From NCBI GenBank assembly GCA_030710605.1, contig CP092876.1, positions 90,070,906 through 90,134,905 on the forward strand: a stretch of 64,000 nucleotides of DNA. Direction: 5' to 3'. The position numbers and the translations under genes were made by a program. The notes beneath the pieces are model-generated. The model saw only the letters and a program-made list of their open reading frames with translations, had not been told where the DNA came from and made no database searches. The stretch comes from Cordylochernes scorpioides (taxonomy: Eukaryota > Arthropoda > Arachnida > Pseudoscorpiones > Chernetidae). Below are positions 54,301 to 63,660 of the stretch, piece after piece (the first letter of the stretch is position 1; each line of letters opens with the position of its first letter).

Positions 54301-57300
54301 TGTTGTTGTTTCTTATCCCCTTGTGTAAAGATTGCACCAATTCCATGAGTTCATGCCCCTCCAGCTGTTTATAGACAGTCTTGTTGTTTCTTATCCTCTT
54401 GTTTAAAGATTACACCAATTCCATGAGTTCATGCCCCTCCAGCTGTTTATAGACAGTGTTGTTGTTGTTTCCCATCCCCTTGTGTAGAGATTACACAAAT
54501 TCCATGAGTCCATGCTCCTCGAGCTGTTTGATAATAAGCAGTGGCCTCTCCTAAAGGTCCTGTTTAGCGCAAGCCAACTCCTGAATATATAAAATGGTCT
54601 CGAGTGTTGTGAGGAACAACAACAAATGTTGTGTGTTGTGGCAGATCTGAAGGGTCTCCTCAAACTCCTGGACAAAGAAAGGAAAGAGGTAACTACCTCC
54701 TAACCTACATCAACCAAAGTTTCTGTTTACCAAAGTTTTGGCAAAGTTTCTTTCCTCCTCTCTCTTAACACACTCTTGATTAATGATCTCTACTGTGGGA
54801 ACAGTCTGTTTTCCTGACAAAATTATATAACTTATATATAACAGAGTATACTTTGTAAAACCCCTCTCTATAGCTAACCACAATGGGACTGAACCTGTCT
54901 TCTTCTTCTTATCTCCACTCAATCCTATTAAGGTGTCAAGCTTGTAAAGCTTGAGATCATGACTGGGTGAAGTAGAATGCGTCTGCCTTTGTCATTAAGA
55001 CTGGGAGCACTACTCAGTGGCAGGCCGACTTAGCTCCAAAATAAATGGCCGCCTCTGACATGAGGAACAGACGCCATGTGCAGCCGCTCCTAACATGGAG
55101 TACAGATGCTGCTCATCCTGTATCCCTGGATTAGAAGCCCTTACAGGGTACTATCAGCCCGGCCAGCTGAGCCCAGGTTTTTTAGTGAGCTTGTTACTGC
55201 TCCCCCTCCTCCTTTTTCATCCGGGCTTGGGACCAGCAAAGGCGGAGTTATTGAACCTGTGGTTCACTATAGCCATGGTTTGTTATAGCCATAGTTTACT
55301 CTATTATAAAATAAAAATGGTAATTATATCAGGTTCGTTATATGGGAAGGTTCGCTATATCCCAGGTTCATTTCAGCCGAGTTTTACTGTACTTAAATAT
55401 ATTGATGAGGCTGAAGTGGGGATATAAAACTCAATTTATTGGTAGGTTGCAGTACATTGTCCTGGTGGGCTAGGGTCACCATGGCCCGTTCCAGGGCTGG
55501 GCTGGTGGTCCGGTTCTGGAGGGTTGTTGAGGTCCGATTCTCTGCGGTATAGCCGTTGGGAGGGTTAGATCTGGTACAAGACATCGTTCGTTCGCCGGGC
55601 AAGGATAAAAAGAAAAACAAAAAAAAAAATAAAAAAATATCACGAAGGTCCGACGATAACTGGCACGTTGTATTTCCGGTCGGTTGCTTGTTGACACACA
55701 ACACCACCCCCCCTCTTATCTTAGACTCGGTCCCTCGAGTCGCCGTTATCTTTCTAGAAATTCCTTAAGTCTCGACACGTGCGCTAACGTGCTCTGGCGC
55801 CTACTATTTTCGTTGCGTCCGTCCTGTGGTCGTAACCTATATGTCGTTTCCTTGATTCTATCCGTTATTACGTACGGTCCTACGTATTTCGGCAGAAATT
55901 TCTCCGTTTTCCCTGGTTTCCTGCGAGACGACTCCAGTAGTACCAGGTCACCCACTTCAAACTTCCGGAAGCGGTCACGGTTCGCAAGGTCATACTGACA
56001 CTTCGTCATCATTGTCCGGTCTCGGTAGTTTTCGTCGGCAATTTTCTTTAATCTCTCGTTTTCTAAAATGCGGTTGGTCACGTATTCGTCGTAAGTTTTT
56101 ACTGGCTCGTCGACGGTTGGTAGTCCTACGTCTAGGGACGTCCTCGGTTCTACGCCAAATATCAACTTATGCGGTGTCACCTGTGTCGACGACTGAATGG
56201 ACGAGTTATACGCAAAAGTCGCCGTTTTTACGAATCTCGGCCATTCGGCGTGATCGTCCTCGAGATAAACTCTGATGCCGTTTTTTATGATGCCGTTGAG
56301 TTTTTCGCATAAGCCGTTTGTTTGCGGGTGTGCCGCGGAAGCCATAATATGTTTAATCCCGTACAACCGTGTAAAGTCTCTAAAAGTACTCGAATCGAAA
56401 GATTTGCCTTGATCGGATATTATGCATTTCGAAGTACCAAAAACGTAGAGCAGATTGTCTGAGAGTGCGTTGCACGTGGTTTCCGCCTTTGTATCTTTTA
56501 CCGGGATTGCGAGTGCGTATTTACTAAAATGGTCTACGATCGTTAGAATGTGTTCGTAGCCTTCTACCGATTTTTTGAAAGGACCTTGGTGGTCTATTCC
56601 CACTCGTTCCCAGATGTCTGTTGCTGGTGGTAACGGTTCTAGCGGGGCTGCGGGTTTGAACCTCTGTGGTTTGAAGGCCTGGCACACTTTGCACGACCTA
56701 ACGTATTTCCGCACGTCTTCTTCCAGACCTTTCCAGTAGAACCGTTGCTTAATACGGTGGACCGTCTTCGCTACCCCCATGTGTCCTGCCTCGGGTATAT
56801 CGTGCGCTGTTTTCATTATTTCGGATACGCTTTGCTTTGGTGCTACGACCAACCATTGGTTACCTTGTGTTGCATGGTTCTTTTTATAAAGGATCCCGTT
56901 TATTTTTTTATATTCGTCCCGTGTTTTAGCGTCTGGTAGTTTCCCGGTAATATCGCGGCAAAACGTGTCTTCCTTTTGTCCGTTTTCGTCGATCCGTACT
57001 GTGCATGCCGTTAAATCGTTGAAGTTGTCTTCGACGTTCGTATCGTTTTTGTGGAACGGGTTGCGTGAGAGTGCGTCCGGTGCAACGTTCTTCCTCCCTG
57101 CGCGGTGGACTATTTCAAAGTCGTGCTCCATGAGTTTTAACCCCCATCTAGTAAGTCTTGAGCACGGGTCACGTACGTTAGCTAGCCACGTTAACGCGCT
57201 ATGGTCGGTTACGACTTTGAATTCTCTCCCGAAGATGTACGGCCGTAACTTTTGTAGAGCCCAGACTATTGCTAAACACTCTAGTTCTGAGATACCATTT

Positions 57301-60300
57301 TTACTCTCGTGTTTCGATGTCGTTCTCGACAAGTAGTGGATCGGGTGCAAAAACCCGTCATTGTCCGGTTGCATTAGCACCGCGCCTAATCCCACGATTG
57401 ATGCGTCCGTATGTATTTCTATTCTAGCGTCTGGGTTGAAGTGTGCTAGAATTGGCTCCTCAGTCAATTTTTTTTTTTTAAGGTTTCGAAAGCTTCTATT
57501 TCGGCCGGACCTATCACGAATTTCTTATCTTTTTCCGTTAAACACGTCAGCGGTTTGCTTATCTTTGAAAAGTTTTTTATGAAACGGCGATAATAGCCGC
57601 AAAGTCCCAGAAACGAACGAACTTGCTTGACATTTTTCGGAATCGGAAATTCCTTAACCGCCTCGATCTTATCAGTAGCCGGTTCTACGCCGTTTTCCGA
57701 TACCACGTGTCCCAAAATTGGTAACTTTTGGTACGCGAATCTACATTTTGATGGTTTTAGGGATAAGCCTGCCCCGCGGAAACATTCTAGAACATTTGTT
57801 AACCGCACGTTGTGTTCACGTATGTCTCTTCCGTACACGATGACGTCATCTAGATAAACCATACACTCGGACCATTTCAATTCAGCTAACAGTGTATCCA
57901 TGATTCTTTCGAAATGACCCGGTGCCCCGGTTAAACCAAAGGGTAACACTTGAAACTCGTACAACCCGTTACCTGTCGTGAACGCTGTAATTGGCTTGCT
58001 TGTTTCGTCCAGTGGACACTGCCAATAACCGCTAACAAAATCCGTGTGAGAGAAATACTTCATTCCCGCTAAACGGTCCAGGCAGTCGGTGATATCCGGT
58101 AATGGATATGAAAATTTTTCGGTTACGTTGTTAACTTTTCTATAGTCCACACAAAACCTATAGGATCCGTCTGATTTTTTAACCAAAACGACCGGGCTCG
58201 CCCATGGAGATGTTGATTTCCTAATAACTCCTTTTTCACACATTTCTTTAACCTGTTCCTCTATAATATCACGTTCCTTAGGACTGCGGCGATAGGCTTT
58301 TTGTCGAATTGGTTCCGTGTTCGCTTTAAGTTTAATGTGGTACGGTTCGATATCTGCCGCCTTATTCCACTCTTCTGAGAAAAGTTCCCGATACCTGTAC
58401 AATACGTCCAGTACGTCGATTTTTTCGCTGTCCGATAGCTCCGGGTTTATATCGAACTTCTGTGGTTCGTATTTGCACGTGGCCGTCGTACTGTATCCCA
58501 CCTGTTCACTTAGGAAAGAAACATTCGCTATTTCCCCGCCGGATCGTAACAAGCACGAGTTTGCTACCAACCGCACCGGCTCGTTCCTAGTATTTATGAC
58601 ATCAATGAATATCTCGGATACCGTTTCGGAAACGTGTACTGATGGTATTAGTAGCCCCGTTCTTCTTACGCAGTCGGGGTGGGGTTCTAAAATGCCCGCC
58701 ATTACTGTTGGCCCTTTTAACTTAACCCTCGTTTTACAACGTGGTGCAATTTCAAGGTCGTCTAGTATGCAGTACTTTTGTTTGGGGTTTTTCCGATCGC
58801 TCGTAATTGTGCCTAACCTCTCGAGTTCCCGTTCTTCGTTTAGTTCTACCACGTGGTCGTCCCTGCCTATTTTTGGCCTATACAATTCTACCGATTCGTC
58901 TCTAAACATAATTTTGCAATGATAGTTTGTTAGAATATCGACGCCGAAAATAATCTTTTCCCCGTTTCCTGGAATTATGGTGAACCTGCCACATATGTCG
59001 AAACCATCAATGTTGACCTCCAAGTATGTGCACGTGTTCGAGACTATTGACCCACTAATTCCCCGTATAAGTAATTTTGAAGGCATTCTAGCACATCCTA
59101 GTGCGTTGGCTATTCCTTCGTCTATGCAGCTAACATTTGCCCCTGAATCGAAAATCAGTTTGCCTACATGTGTCTCATTGATATGCGTGATTAAACAGAA
59201 ATTTGTCATACCTGTCCAACGGAATTTTTCCATTGCTGTACCCCCTATTTCTAAAGTGGATTTTTCTATTGGTACCTTATTTAATGTCTGTTTCTCGTTA
59301 ACCCCCGGTTGTCCTTTTACCCTGAAGATTATGCGATTGGTGTTACCAGTAACCTCGGAAAATACACGTGGTACGCTCTCTACACTGTTTGAAACTTCCA
59401 CCACAGGATTAGAGGCAAAATTGTACTTACCACGTGGCCTCCTTTTCGGGCAATCCCAGTGTTTGTGCCCCGTCTGGTAACAAGTGAAGCATCTTGGCGT
59501 CCCGTCCGGTAGCATAAATCTTCTTGCTTTTTCCATGGGCGTTTCGGTCCTTGGATTTCGTCCTTGTTTTTGTTCCCACTCTTCCGCCGTCCTCGTAGTT
59601 GTTTCCCAACTCGTCGTTGTACCTGCCTCCGTCCGTTCCTTGTTCCATTTATTCGTCTCGTCGAGGAATTTCGCCGCCTGTAGGAAGTCGGCCTCTTCTG
59701 GGTTCTCCACGAGGCTGCCAGTAGTAGGCAGTCTTTTGGAGCCAATGCCCACAATGCCTCCTTGCTTGAATTAAACGGCGAAAACTCACCTGCCGTCGCG
59801 TGGGCCGTAATCAGGTTCATCAGGTATTTCCCCGTATCTTCCGTGGACTGGGGCCGTCTCATTTTCTTTAATTCGTTACCCCTACTACGTGCCCGGCCGT
59901 CGTTCCTTGGGTAGCAAAGCTTCAGCGCTTCCAGGACGTCTTCAATTGCGGCTGAAGGGTCAAACCTGCACTTGATGAATTCGCGGCCGTCAAGTGGAAG
60001 CCGCCGTACTATGGCCTTTGTCCAGTCTCCCTTCGGTACCTTGCTCGCCGTCAGCCACGTCTTGAATTCCTCTACGTAGTCCTCGATGTCTTCCTCCTCC
60101 GGGTTGAAACACGGCGTCTCTCCGTAGCCGATATTTATGTTCGCTGCTTGAGGTGCTGGGCCGACACTGCTCTCCACCATGTGATGAGGCTGAAGTGGGG
60201 ATATAAAACTCAATTTATTGGTAGGTTGCAGTACATTGTCCTGGTGGGCTAGGGTCACCATGGCCCGTTCCAGGGCTGGGCTGGTGGTCCGGTTCTGGAG

Positions 60301-62953
60301 GGTTGTTGAGGTCCGATTCTCTGCGGTATAGCCGTTGGGAGGGTTAGATCTGGTACAAGACATCGTTCGTTCGCCGGGCAAGGATAAAAAGAAAAACAAA
60401 AAAAAAATAATAAAAAAATATCACGAAGGTCCGACGATAACTGGCACGTTGTATTTCCGGTCGGTTGCTTGTTGACACACAACAATATATATATATACAG
60501 TATAACCTCACTGTAAAGGACAACACCTAATTGCATAGCCAAAGTGTCCTTTAGGGAGAGGTGTCCTCCTACTGGAGAGTTGTTAAAAAGTAAAAAATGG
60601 TAATTTTGCAAATGAAAACTGTCCTTTACAGAGAGGTGTCCTCTCATGTGGAGGTTCTACTGTAGATATAAATAAAACCTATTTCTACAGATCTTGTACC
60701 GCAATGAATAAAATCATCATCTGATGAGCCAAGTCCTCTCATTCAACAACCATTGCAGTAAGGTCTGATATTTGATGATATATGTGAAACACATTGCCAG
60801 AAATTATTGTTGCAAATTTTAAAAACATTTTACTGCCAAGATTGCCTCAATAAGCCAGCATTGTGCCATGCTTCAGGGATGATCATATGAAGCAAAATTT
60901 GTAAAAAATCCTCAAACTGTCCAATAAGTATGTGTTTTTATTATATACAGTTAAACCTGTCTATAGCGCCCCTCTTGGGACACCAAAATAGGGTGCTATA
61001 GAGAGGGGGTGCTATAGACAGGACACCTCTAATGTAAATCGCATCGTACTACGTATTTAAAATCGGGCGCTATAGAGAGGGAGGCGCTATTTAGAGGGGG
61101 CGCTATAGACAGGTTTAACTGTATTTGAATATTAAAAATAAATTTTATTTCAATTTAAAATTGTAGGTGCATATATAACCTCCATTTAAATCATTCAAAC
61201 TGTCAAATTTGTTCAGATTAGCTGGAATATTCATCATCAATATTTAATATGAATATCTATTAATGTATCAATTAATTAATTAAATAAAAAAAATATATAA
61301 AAAAACTGTCCAGTTAGGGACTAATAAGCAAAATCCAAACTTGCATCAAGAAACTTTGTCCATTTCTGTAATGGACAGAAACACAAGGTAATAAGACCAA
61401 ATCCAAATAAATAAATAGTGTGTTTTTTTCAGTAACAATGCTGTTACCGAAACGTCACACACAATTTATTTATTTGTATTTGGTCTCATTACCTTGTGTT
61501 TATAATCCAAATTGTGCCTTATCTGTAATGGACAGATTTACAATCAAGGGTTATTTATAATGCCCTTTGGGCGTAATATAAAGAGTTTTATTCTAAAATA
61601 GCTTTTTGCACGGCTGAATTAACCAAAACTGGGGCTGTGACTTAATCATCACTGGTAACGTCAGAATGGTTGCAATGTGTCAACCTGCCACCCCAAACAA
61701 CATCATTGACTGTGATAAAGCACAATTTGGATAATAGATTATATTAAAAGAAAATAAGACCTAATCCAAATAATTTATTAGTGTGTGACGTTTCGGCAAC
61801 AACATTGTCACCATATCATCAGACAAAATAATAAATGAGAAAAAATATTACAGCAAGTTCTTATATAGTACTGTTATCAAGTGTTTAAACAAGATAACAG
61901 ATAAGGAAAATAGTTTTTAAGTCAACTTGAAATATTCTTCTTAGAATTAAAAGTGGATTTTTTTTTAAATATAATTAACATATAATTTACAGATATGCCT
62001 TTAATTATATATTTTTTTTAAATCCACTTTTAATTCTAAGAAGAATATTTCAAGTTGACTTAAAAAACTATTTTCCTTATCTGTTATCTTGTTTAAACAC
62101 TTGATAACAGTACTATATAAGAACTTGCTGTAATATTTTTTTTCATTTATTCTTTTGTCTGATGATGGTGACAATGTTGTTGCCGAAACGTCACACACTA
62201 ATAAATTATTTGGATTAGATCTTATTTTCTTTTATTAACATCATTGACTGTATTGACTCATCCATTGATGAGCTCTACTAATCCCCCAGCAAACACCATC
62301 AACAAGTTCTACAAGCTTGATATCCTGATATGATTGAGTGGAGATAAGAAAGAAGAACACTAGTAAAGTTTTTTACTAGGGTGATGTACAGTGCCATTGT
62401 TCGGATGCACAATTAAAGGGAGAGATGACTCTTTAGGTACAGTCAAAAAATATTATTTTTACATTATGGAATATTTATAAGGCACAATTTGGATTATAGA
62501 TTATAAACACAAGGTAATAAGACCAAATCCAAATAAATAAATAGTGTGTGATGTTTCGGTAACAACATTGTTAACGAAATGTCACACACTATTTATTTAT
62601 TTGGATTTGGTCTTATTACCTTGTGTCCTCCATTTCATGTTTCCACATATTCTTCTTTAAGTCTAGATTTGCTTTTGTCAGAAAATGGTAGCAATGCTGT
62701 TACAGAAAGGTCACACACTATTTATTTATTTGGGTTTGATCTTATTAACTTGTGATTATGGAATATTGTATCATGATAGTGTCATGGAAGAGGTTTGTAT
62801 GAAGGGAGTTGTTGTGGCAGGTGGAGCCAGAGGTCCGCTGCCTGCTGACAGTGAAGGGAGGTACAGTGGGGGCCAGTGCCAGGGCAGTGCTGTCCCTCCG
62901 TGTGGAGCCCACCTCCTTCGATACTGACCCCCCTGCCACCATCAGAGCCTTCC
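47998..62953 (+). CDS. THAP zinc-finger gene (partial, five exons seen)
   Basis: Exons 47998-48336, 48701-49327, 50204-50291, 51293-51336 and 62821-62953 splice in frame (phases 0, 0, 1, 0, 1) and continue beyond the window. The product starts with a THAP domain, a DNA-binding zinc module. A long charged middle follows (EDEDDNEEEDK, then DKRKRSRGYD, probably a nuclear signal), a helical segment, a proline-rich run, and later exons of unknown fold. It is likely a nuclear DNA-binding regulator. THAP domains are often taken from P-element transposases, but no transposase domain is seen. GC content is clearly higher in the exons. Exons 3 and 4 also exist as a second copy at 53802 and 54645. Confidence 0.82.
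48701..49327 (+). CDS. THAP gene exon 2: acidic, helical and proline-rich
   Basis: 209 codons in phase 0 after acceptor AGAAGCAG, donor GTAAGT. Contains VEDEDDNEEEDKTVV, RKRSRGYDHDEDYNYFEE, the amphipathic segment HIVNELSTIIHDLQMECSDE and a stretch of repeated PPPSPPP. No known domain recognised. Confidence 0.82.
49570..49760 (+). repeat. SINE fragment in copy 1
   Basis: GGTTCGATTCCCGCCCCTGGACAC then the body ...CGCCATTACTCTTCATATTTTCACC, the plus-strand version of the SINE at 21025-21810. The tRNA 5' half is damaged. Copy 2 (52400-52620) has a 16-base internal duplication. Confidence 0.7.
50204..50291 (+). CDS. THAP gene exon 3
   Basis: 88 nt: PSHPYKIVVNPDGAVLGVLS...GDDNK plus one base. 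Acceptor TGGGTGTCCAG, donor GTGAGT. Confidence 0.75.
50700..51180. repeat. 81-bp minisatellite in THAP intron (copy 1)
   Basis: About six units containing GTTGTTTCTTATCCCCTTG, AAAGATTACACCAATTCC, ATGCTCCTCCAGCTGTTTAT and AGACAGT. Copy 2 at 54299-54540 has only about three. Confidence 0.88.
51293..51336 (+). CDS. THAP gene exon 4
   Basis: 44 nt completing GAT: DLKGLLKLLDNERKE. Acceptor TTGTGGCAG, donor GTAACT. Phase 0 at the end. Confidence 0.72.
51537..51882. repeat. dispersed ~325-bp repeat, copy 3
   Basis: Preceded by an extra CAAGCTTGTAAAGCTTGAG palindrome inside its left part. Confidence 0.7.
52042..52207. mobile_element. pogo-like MITE, copy 1
   Basis: 166 bp. Terminal inverted repeats CAGTAGAACCTC...GAGGTTCTACTG flanked by TA. 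The end sequence is typical of pogo/Tigger-type elements. Inner arms repeat GTGTCCT(TTA). Confidence 0.8.
52236..52335. other. assembly gap, 100 N
   Basis: Exactly 100 unknown bases, a default scaffold gap. Copy 1 ends and copy 2 begins at its edges. Confidence 0.98.
52622..53384 (-). mobile_element. mariner element, internally deleted
   Basis: 763 bp between TA duplications. Inverted repeats of about 30 bp (CGAGGGGCATCCAATAAATA...) are essentially perfect. Full mariners are about 1.3 kb, so roughly 0.5 kb of the transposase core is lost. The empty site is visible in the other duplicated segment near 49765-49780. Confidence 0.9.
52715..53221 (-). pseudogene. mariner transposase, catalytic core deleted
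   Basis: The N-terminal frame 52847-53221 carries the paired helix-turn-helix region (LRSVIRFFTAKNETAVNIHR, VRRWRSWFLEGRQNVHDDE, then ATDNAAVAAVRNVVEANRRV). The coding trace then jumps to the extreme C-terminus (YNSGIKKSLQRYQKCLDRNG, DYVEK) at about 52715-52810. The catalytic Asp triad is gone, but the DNA-binding part remains. Confidence 0.82.
53802..53889 (+). CDS. second copy of exon 3
   Basis: Same peptide as 50204-50291 with one silent-type change (CCC to CCA). Splice sites intact. Either an allele placed in tandem by the assembly or a true exon duplication; both keep the frame. Confidence 0.6.
54299..54540. repeat. 81-bp minisatellite, copy 2 (fewer units)
   Basis: About three units of the same 81-bp repeat as 50700-51180. 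Confidence 0.85.
54645..54688 (+). CDS. second copy of exon 4
   Basis: Same as 51293-51336 except Asn to Lys (GACAAC to GACAAA). Splice sites intact. Confidence 0.6.
54898..55246. repeat. dispersed ~325-bp repeat, copy 4
   Basis: The counterpart of copy 3 in the second duplicated segment. Confidence 0.7.
55403..55703 (-). repeat. gypsy-4 3' LTR
   Basis: 301 bp. The adjacent tract CCACCCCCCCTC is the polypurine tract on the minus strand. Confidence 0.88.
55746..57467 (-). pseudogene. pol: gypsy-4 RNase H and integrase
   Basis: 573 codons. RNase H HTDASIVGLGAVLMQ and GISELECLAIVWALQ. Zinc domain AGHMGVAKTVHRIKQRFYW and CKVCQAFK. DDE core VGIDHQGPF, IISDQGKSFDS, HPQTNGLCEKLNG. C-terminal GPY-type segment (LPKYVGPYVITDRI). 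It is separated from the RT frame by a shift in a run of 12 or 13 A/T at 57466-57478. Confidence 0.85.
57464..59752 (-). pseudogene. pol: gypsy-4 nucleocapsid, protease and RT
   Basis: 762 codons. CCHC knuckle CFTCYQTGHKHWDC (~86), protease IFDSGANVSCIDEGIA (~199), a long linker, RT with FCVDYRKVN (~530), LPFGLTGAPGHFE and YLDDVIVYG (~627). It ends FETLKKKN at the A run; restoring one base there would join it to the RNase H frame. Confidence 0.87.
59380..60399 (-). pseudogene. gag: gypsy-4 Gag, frame continues into LTR
   Basis: 339 codons counted from an ATG inside the 5' LTR. The likely Gag start is the Met in MVESSVGPAPQAANINIG at 60180, one base outside the LTR. Capsid region: ETPCFNPEEEDIEDYVEEFK and TKAIVRRLPLDGREFIKC. 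Past about 59770 the true frame passes to the pol frame (GIGSKRLPTTGSL); the remaining 130 codons here are an arginine-rich shadow. Confidence 0.7.
60182..60484 (-). repeat. gypsy-4 5' LTR
   Basis: 303 bp. On the minus strand it is followed by CA and TGGTGGAGAGCAGTG, the likely primer site, which overlaps the Gag start codon. Confidence 0.88.
60498..60662. mobile_element. pogo-like MITE, copy 2
   Basis: 165 bp, TA-flanked, left end CAGTATAACCTC. It is the allele of 52042-52207, separated from its left flank by gypsy-4. Confidence 0.8.
60664..60947. other. intron DNA, no feature recognised
   Basis: Contains CATTGCAGTAAGG near 60752, shared with the foldback family at 1827. No gene. Confidence 0.45.
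60948..61121. mobile_element. pogo-like MITE, second family
   Basis: 174 bp with perfect 23-bp ends CAGTTAAACCTGTCTATAGC...GCTATAGACAGGTTTAACTG and TA on both sides. The body repeats GGGCGCTATAGAGAGGG. Confidence 0.85.
61381..61499. repeat. palindromic Penelope-derived repeat
   Basis: ACACAAGGTAATAAGACC...GGTCTCATTACCTTGTGT. The right half keeps CTGTTACCGAAACGTCACAC, the second half of a hammerhead core, but CUGAUGA is lost. Confidence 0.7.
61787..61822 (-). ncRNA. hammerhead ribozyme motif (minus)
   Basis: Minus strand CTGATGA, TAT, then GGTGACAA-TG-TTGTTGCC, GAAAC, GTC. Core and loopless AC/GU stem III are intact. There are three extra bases between core and stem II. Confidence 0.6.
62156..62195 (+). 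ncRNA. hammerhead ribozyme motif (plus)
   Basis: CTGATGA at 62159-62165, stem II GGTGACAA/TTGTTGCC (8 pairs with G-U), GAAAC at 62185-62189, GTC at 62190-62192. Stem III is AC/GU without loop; stem I is only TGT/ACA. Cleavage predicted after 62192. Confidence 0.68.
62507..62626. repeat. palindromic Penelope-derived repeat
   Basis: ACACAAGGTAATAAGACC...GGTCTTATTACCTTGTGT, about 55-base arms, same family as 61381-61499. Core lost (AACATTGTTAACGAAATGTC). Confidence 0.75.
62821..62953 (+). CDS. THAP gene exon 5
   Basis: 133 nt in phase 0 after acceptor TTGTTGTGGCAG, donor GTGAGT: VEPEVRCLLTVKGGTVGASA, then RAVLSLRVEPTSFDTDPPAT. It is the only GC-rich exon-like segment right of 61 kb and fits the phase of exon 4. 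Confidence 0.7.
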
Positions 62954-62984
62954 GTGAGTCCCTCCATTGCCCTGGATTCCTTAT

Positions 62985-63660
62985 TGATTTGTTGTTTCTT
63001 ATCCCCTTGTGTAAATATTACACCAATTCCATGAACCCATGCTCCTCCAGCTGTTTATAGACAGTGTTGTTGTTGTTTCTTATCCCCTTGTGTAAAGATT
63101 ACACCAATTCCATGAGTCCATGCTCCTTGGTCTGTTTATAAACAGTGTTGTTGTTGTTTCTTATCCCCTTGTGTAAACATTACACCAATTCCATGATTCC
63201 ATGCTCCTTGATCTGTTTATAGACATTGTTGTTGTTGTTTCTTATCCCCTTGTGTAAAGATTACACCAATTCTATGAGTCCATGCTTCTCCAGCTGTTTA
63301 TAGACAGTCTTATTGTTGTTTCTTATCCCCTTGTGTAAAGATTACACCAATTCCATGATTCCATGCTCCTTGAGCTGTTTATAAACAGTGTTGTTGTTGT
63401 TTCTTATCCCCTTGTGTAAACATTACACCAATTCCATGAGTTCATGCTCCTCCAGCTGTTTATAGACAGAGTTGTTGTTGTTTCTTATCCCCTTGTGTAA
63501 ACATTACACAAATTCCATGAGTTCATGCTCCTCCAGCTGTTTATAGACAGAGTTGTTGTTGTTTCTTATCCCCTTGTGTAAAGATTACACAAATTCCATG
63601 AGTTCATGCTCCTCCAGCTGTTTATAGACAGTGTTGTTGTTGTTTCTTATCCCCTTGTGT
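62985..63660. repeat. 81-bp minisatellite in intron after THAP exon 5
   Basis: About eight units of the same repeat as at 50700. It begins 30 bases after the donor of exon 5. Confidence 0.88.

Larger units (their letters stand above)
55403..60484 (-). mobile_element. Ty3/gypsy element 4, present on one segment copy only
   Basis: LTRs of 301 and 303 bp (55403-55703, 60182-60484; TGATGAGGCTG...CACACAACA) differ mainly in an A-run. Target duplication ATAT. Full gag-pol on the minus strand in three frames. It splits an AT-rich site next to the MITE. The other duplicated segment has the empty site. Confidence 0.9.
52336..60680. repeat. duplicated segment, copy 2 (right of gap)
   Basis: Same order as copy 1 but with a mariner insertion (52622-53384), a gypsy insertion (55403-60484) and fewer minisatellite units. 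Otherwise nearly identical. Best explained as the other haplotype. Confidence 0.88.
61746..62234. repeat. ~490-bp palindrome of head-to-head Penelope arms
   Basis: Two arms of about 230 bases are near-perfect reverse complements around 61975-62005. Each arm carries a hammerhead motif, one per strand. AAATAATTTATTAGTGTGTGACG is at the outer left, and its complement at the outer right. Confidence 0.85.

Noticed and set aside
51734..55427. Frames reading LGALSGYYQPGQLSPGFLVS
   Set aside because: Part of the dispersed ~325-bp repeat found four times here; not a host gene.
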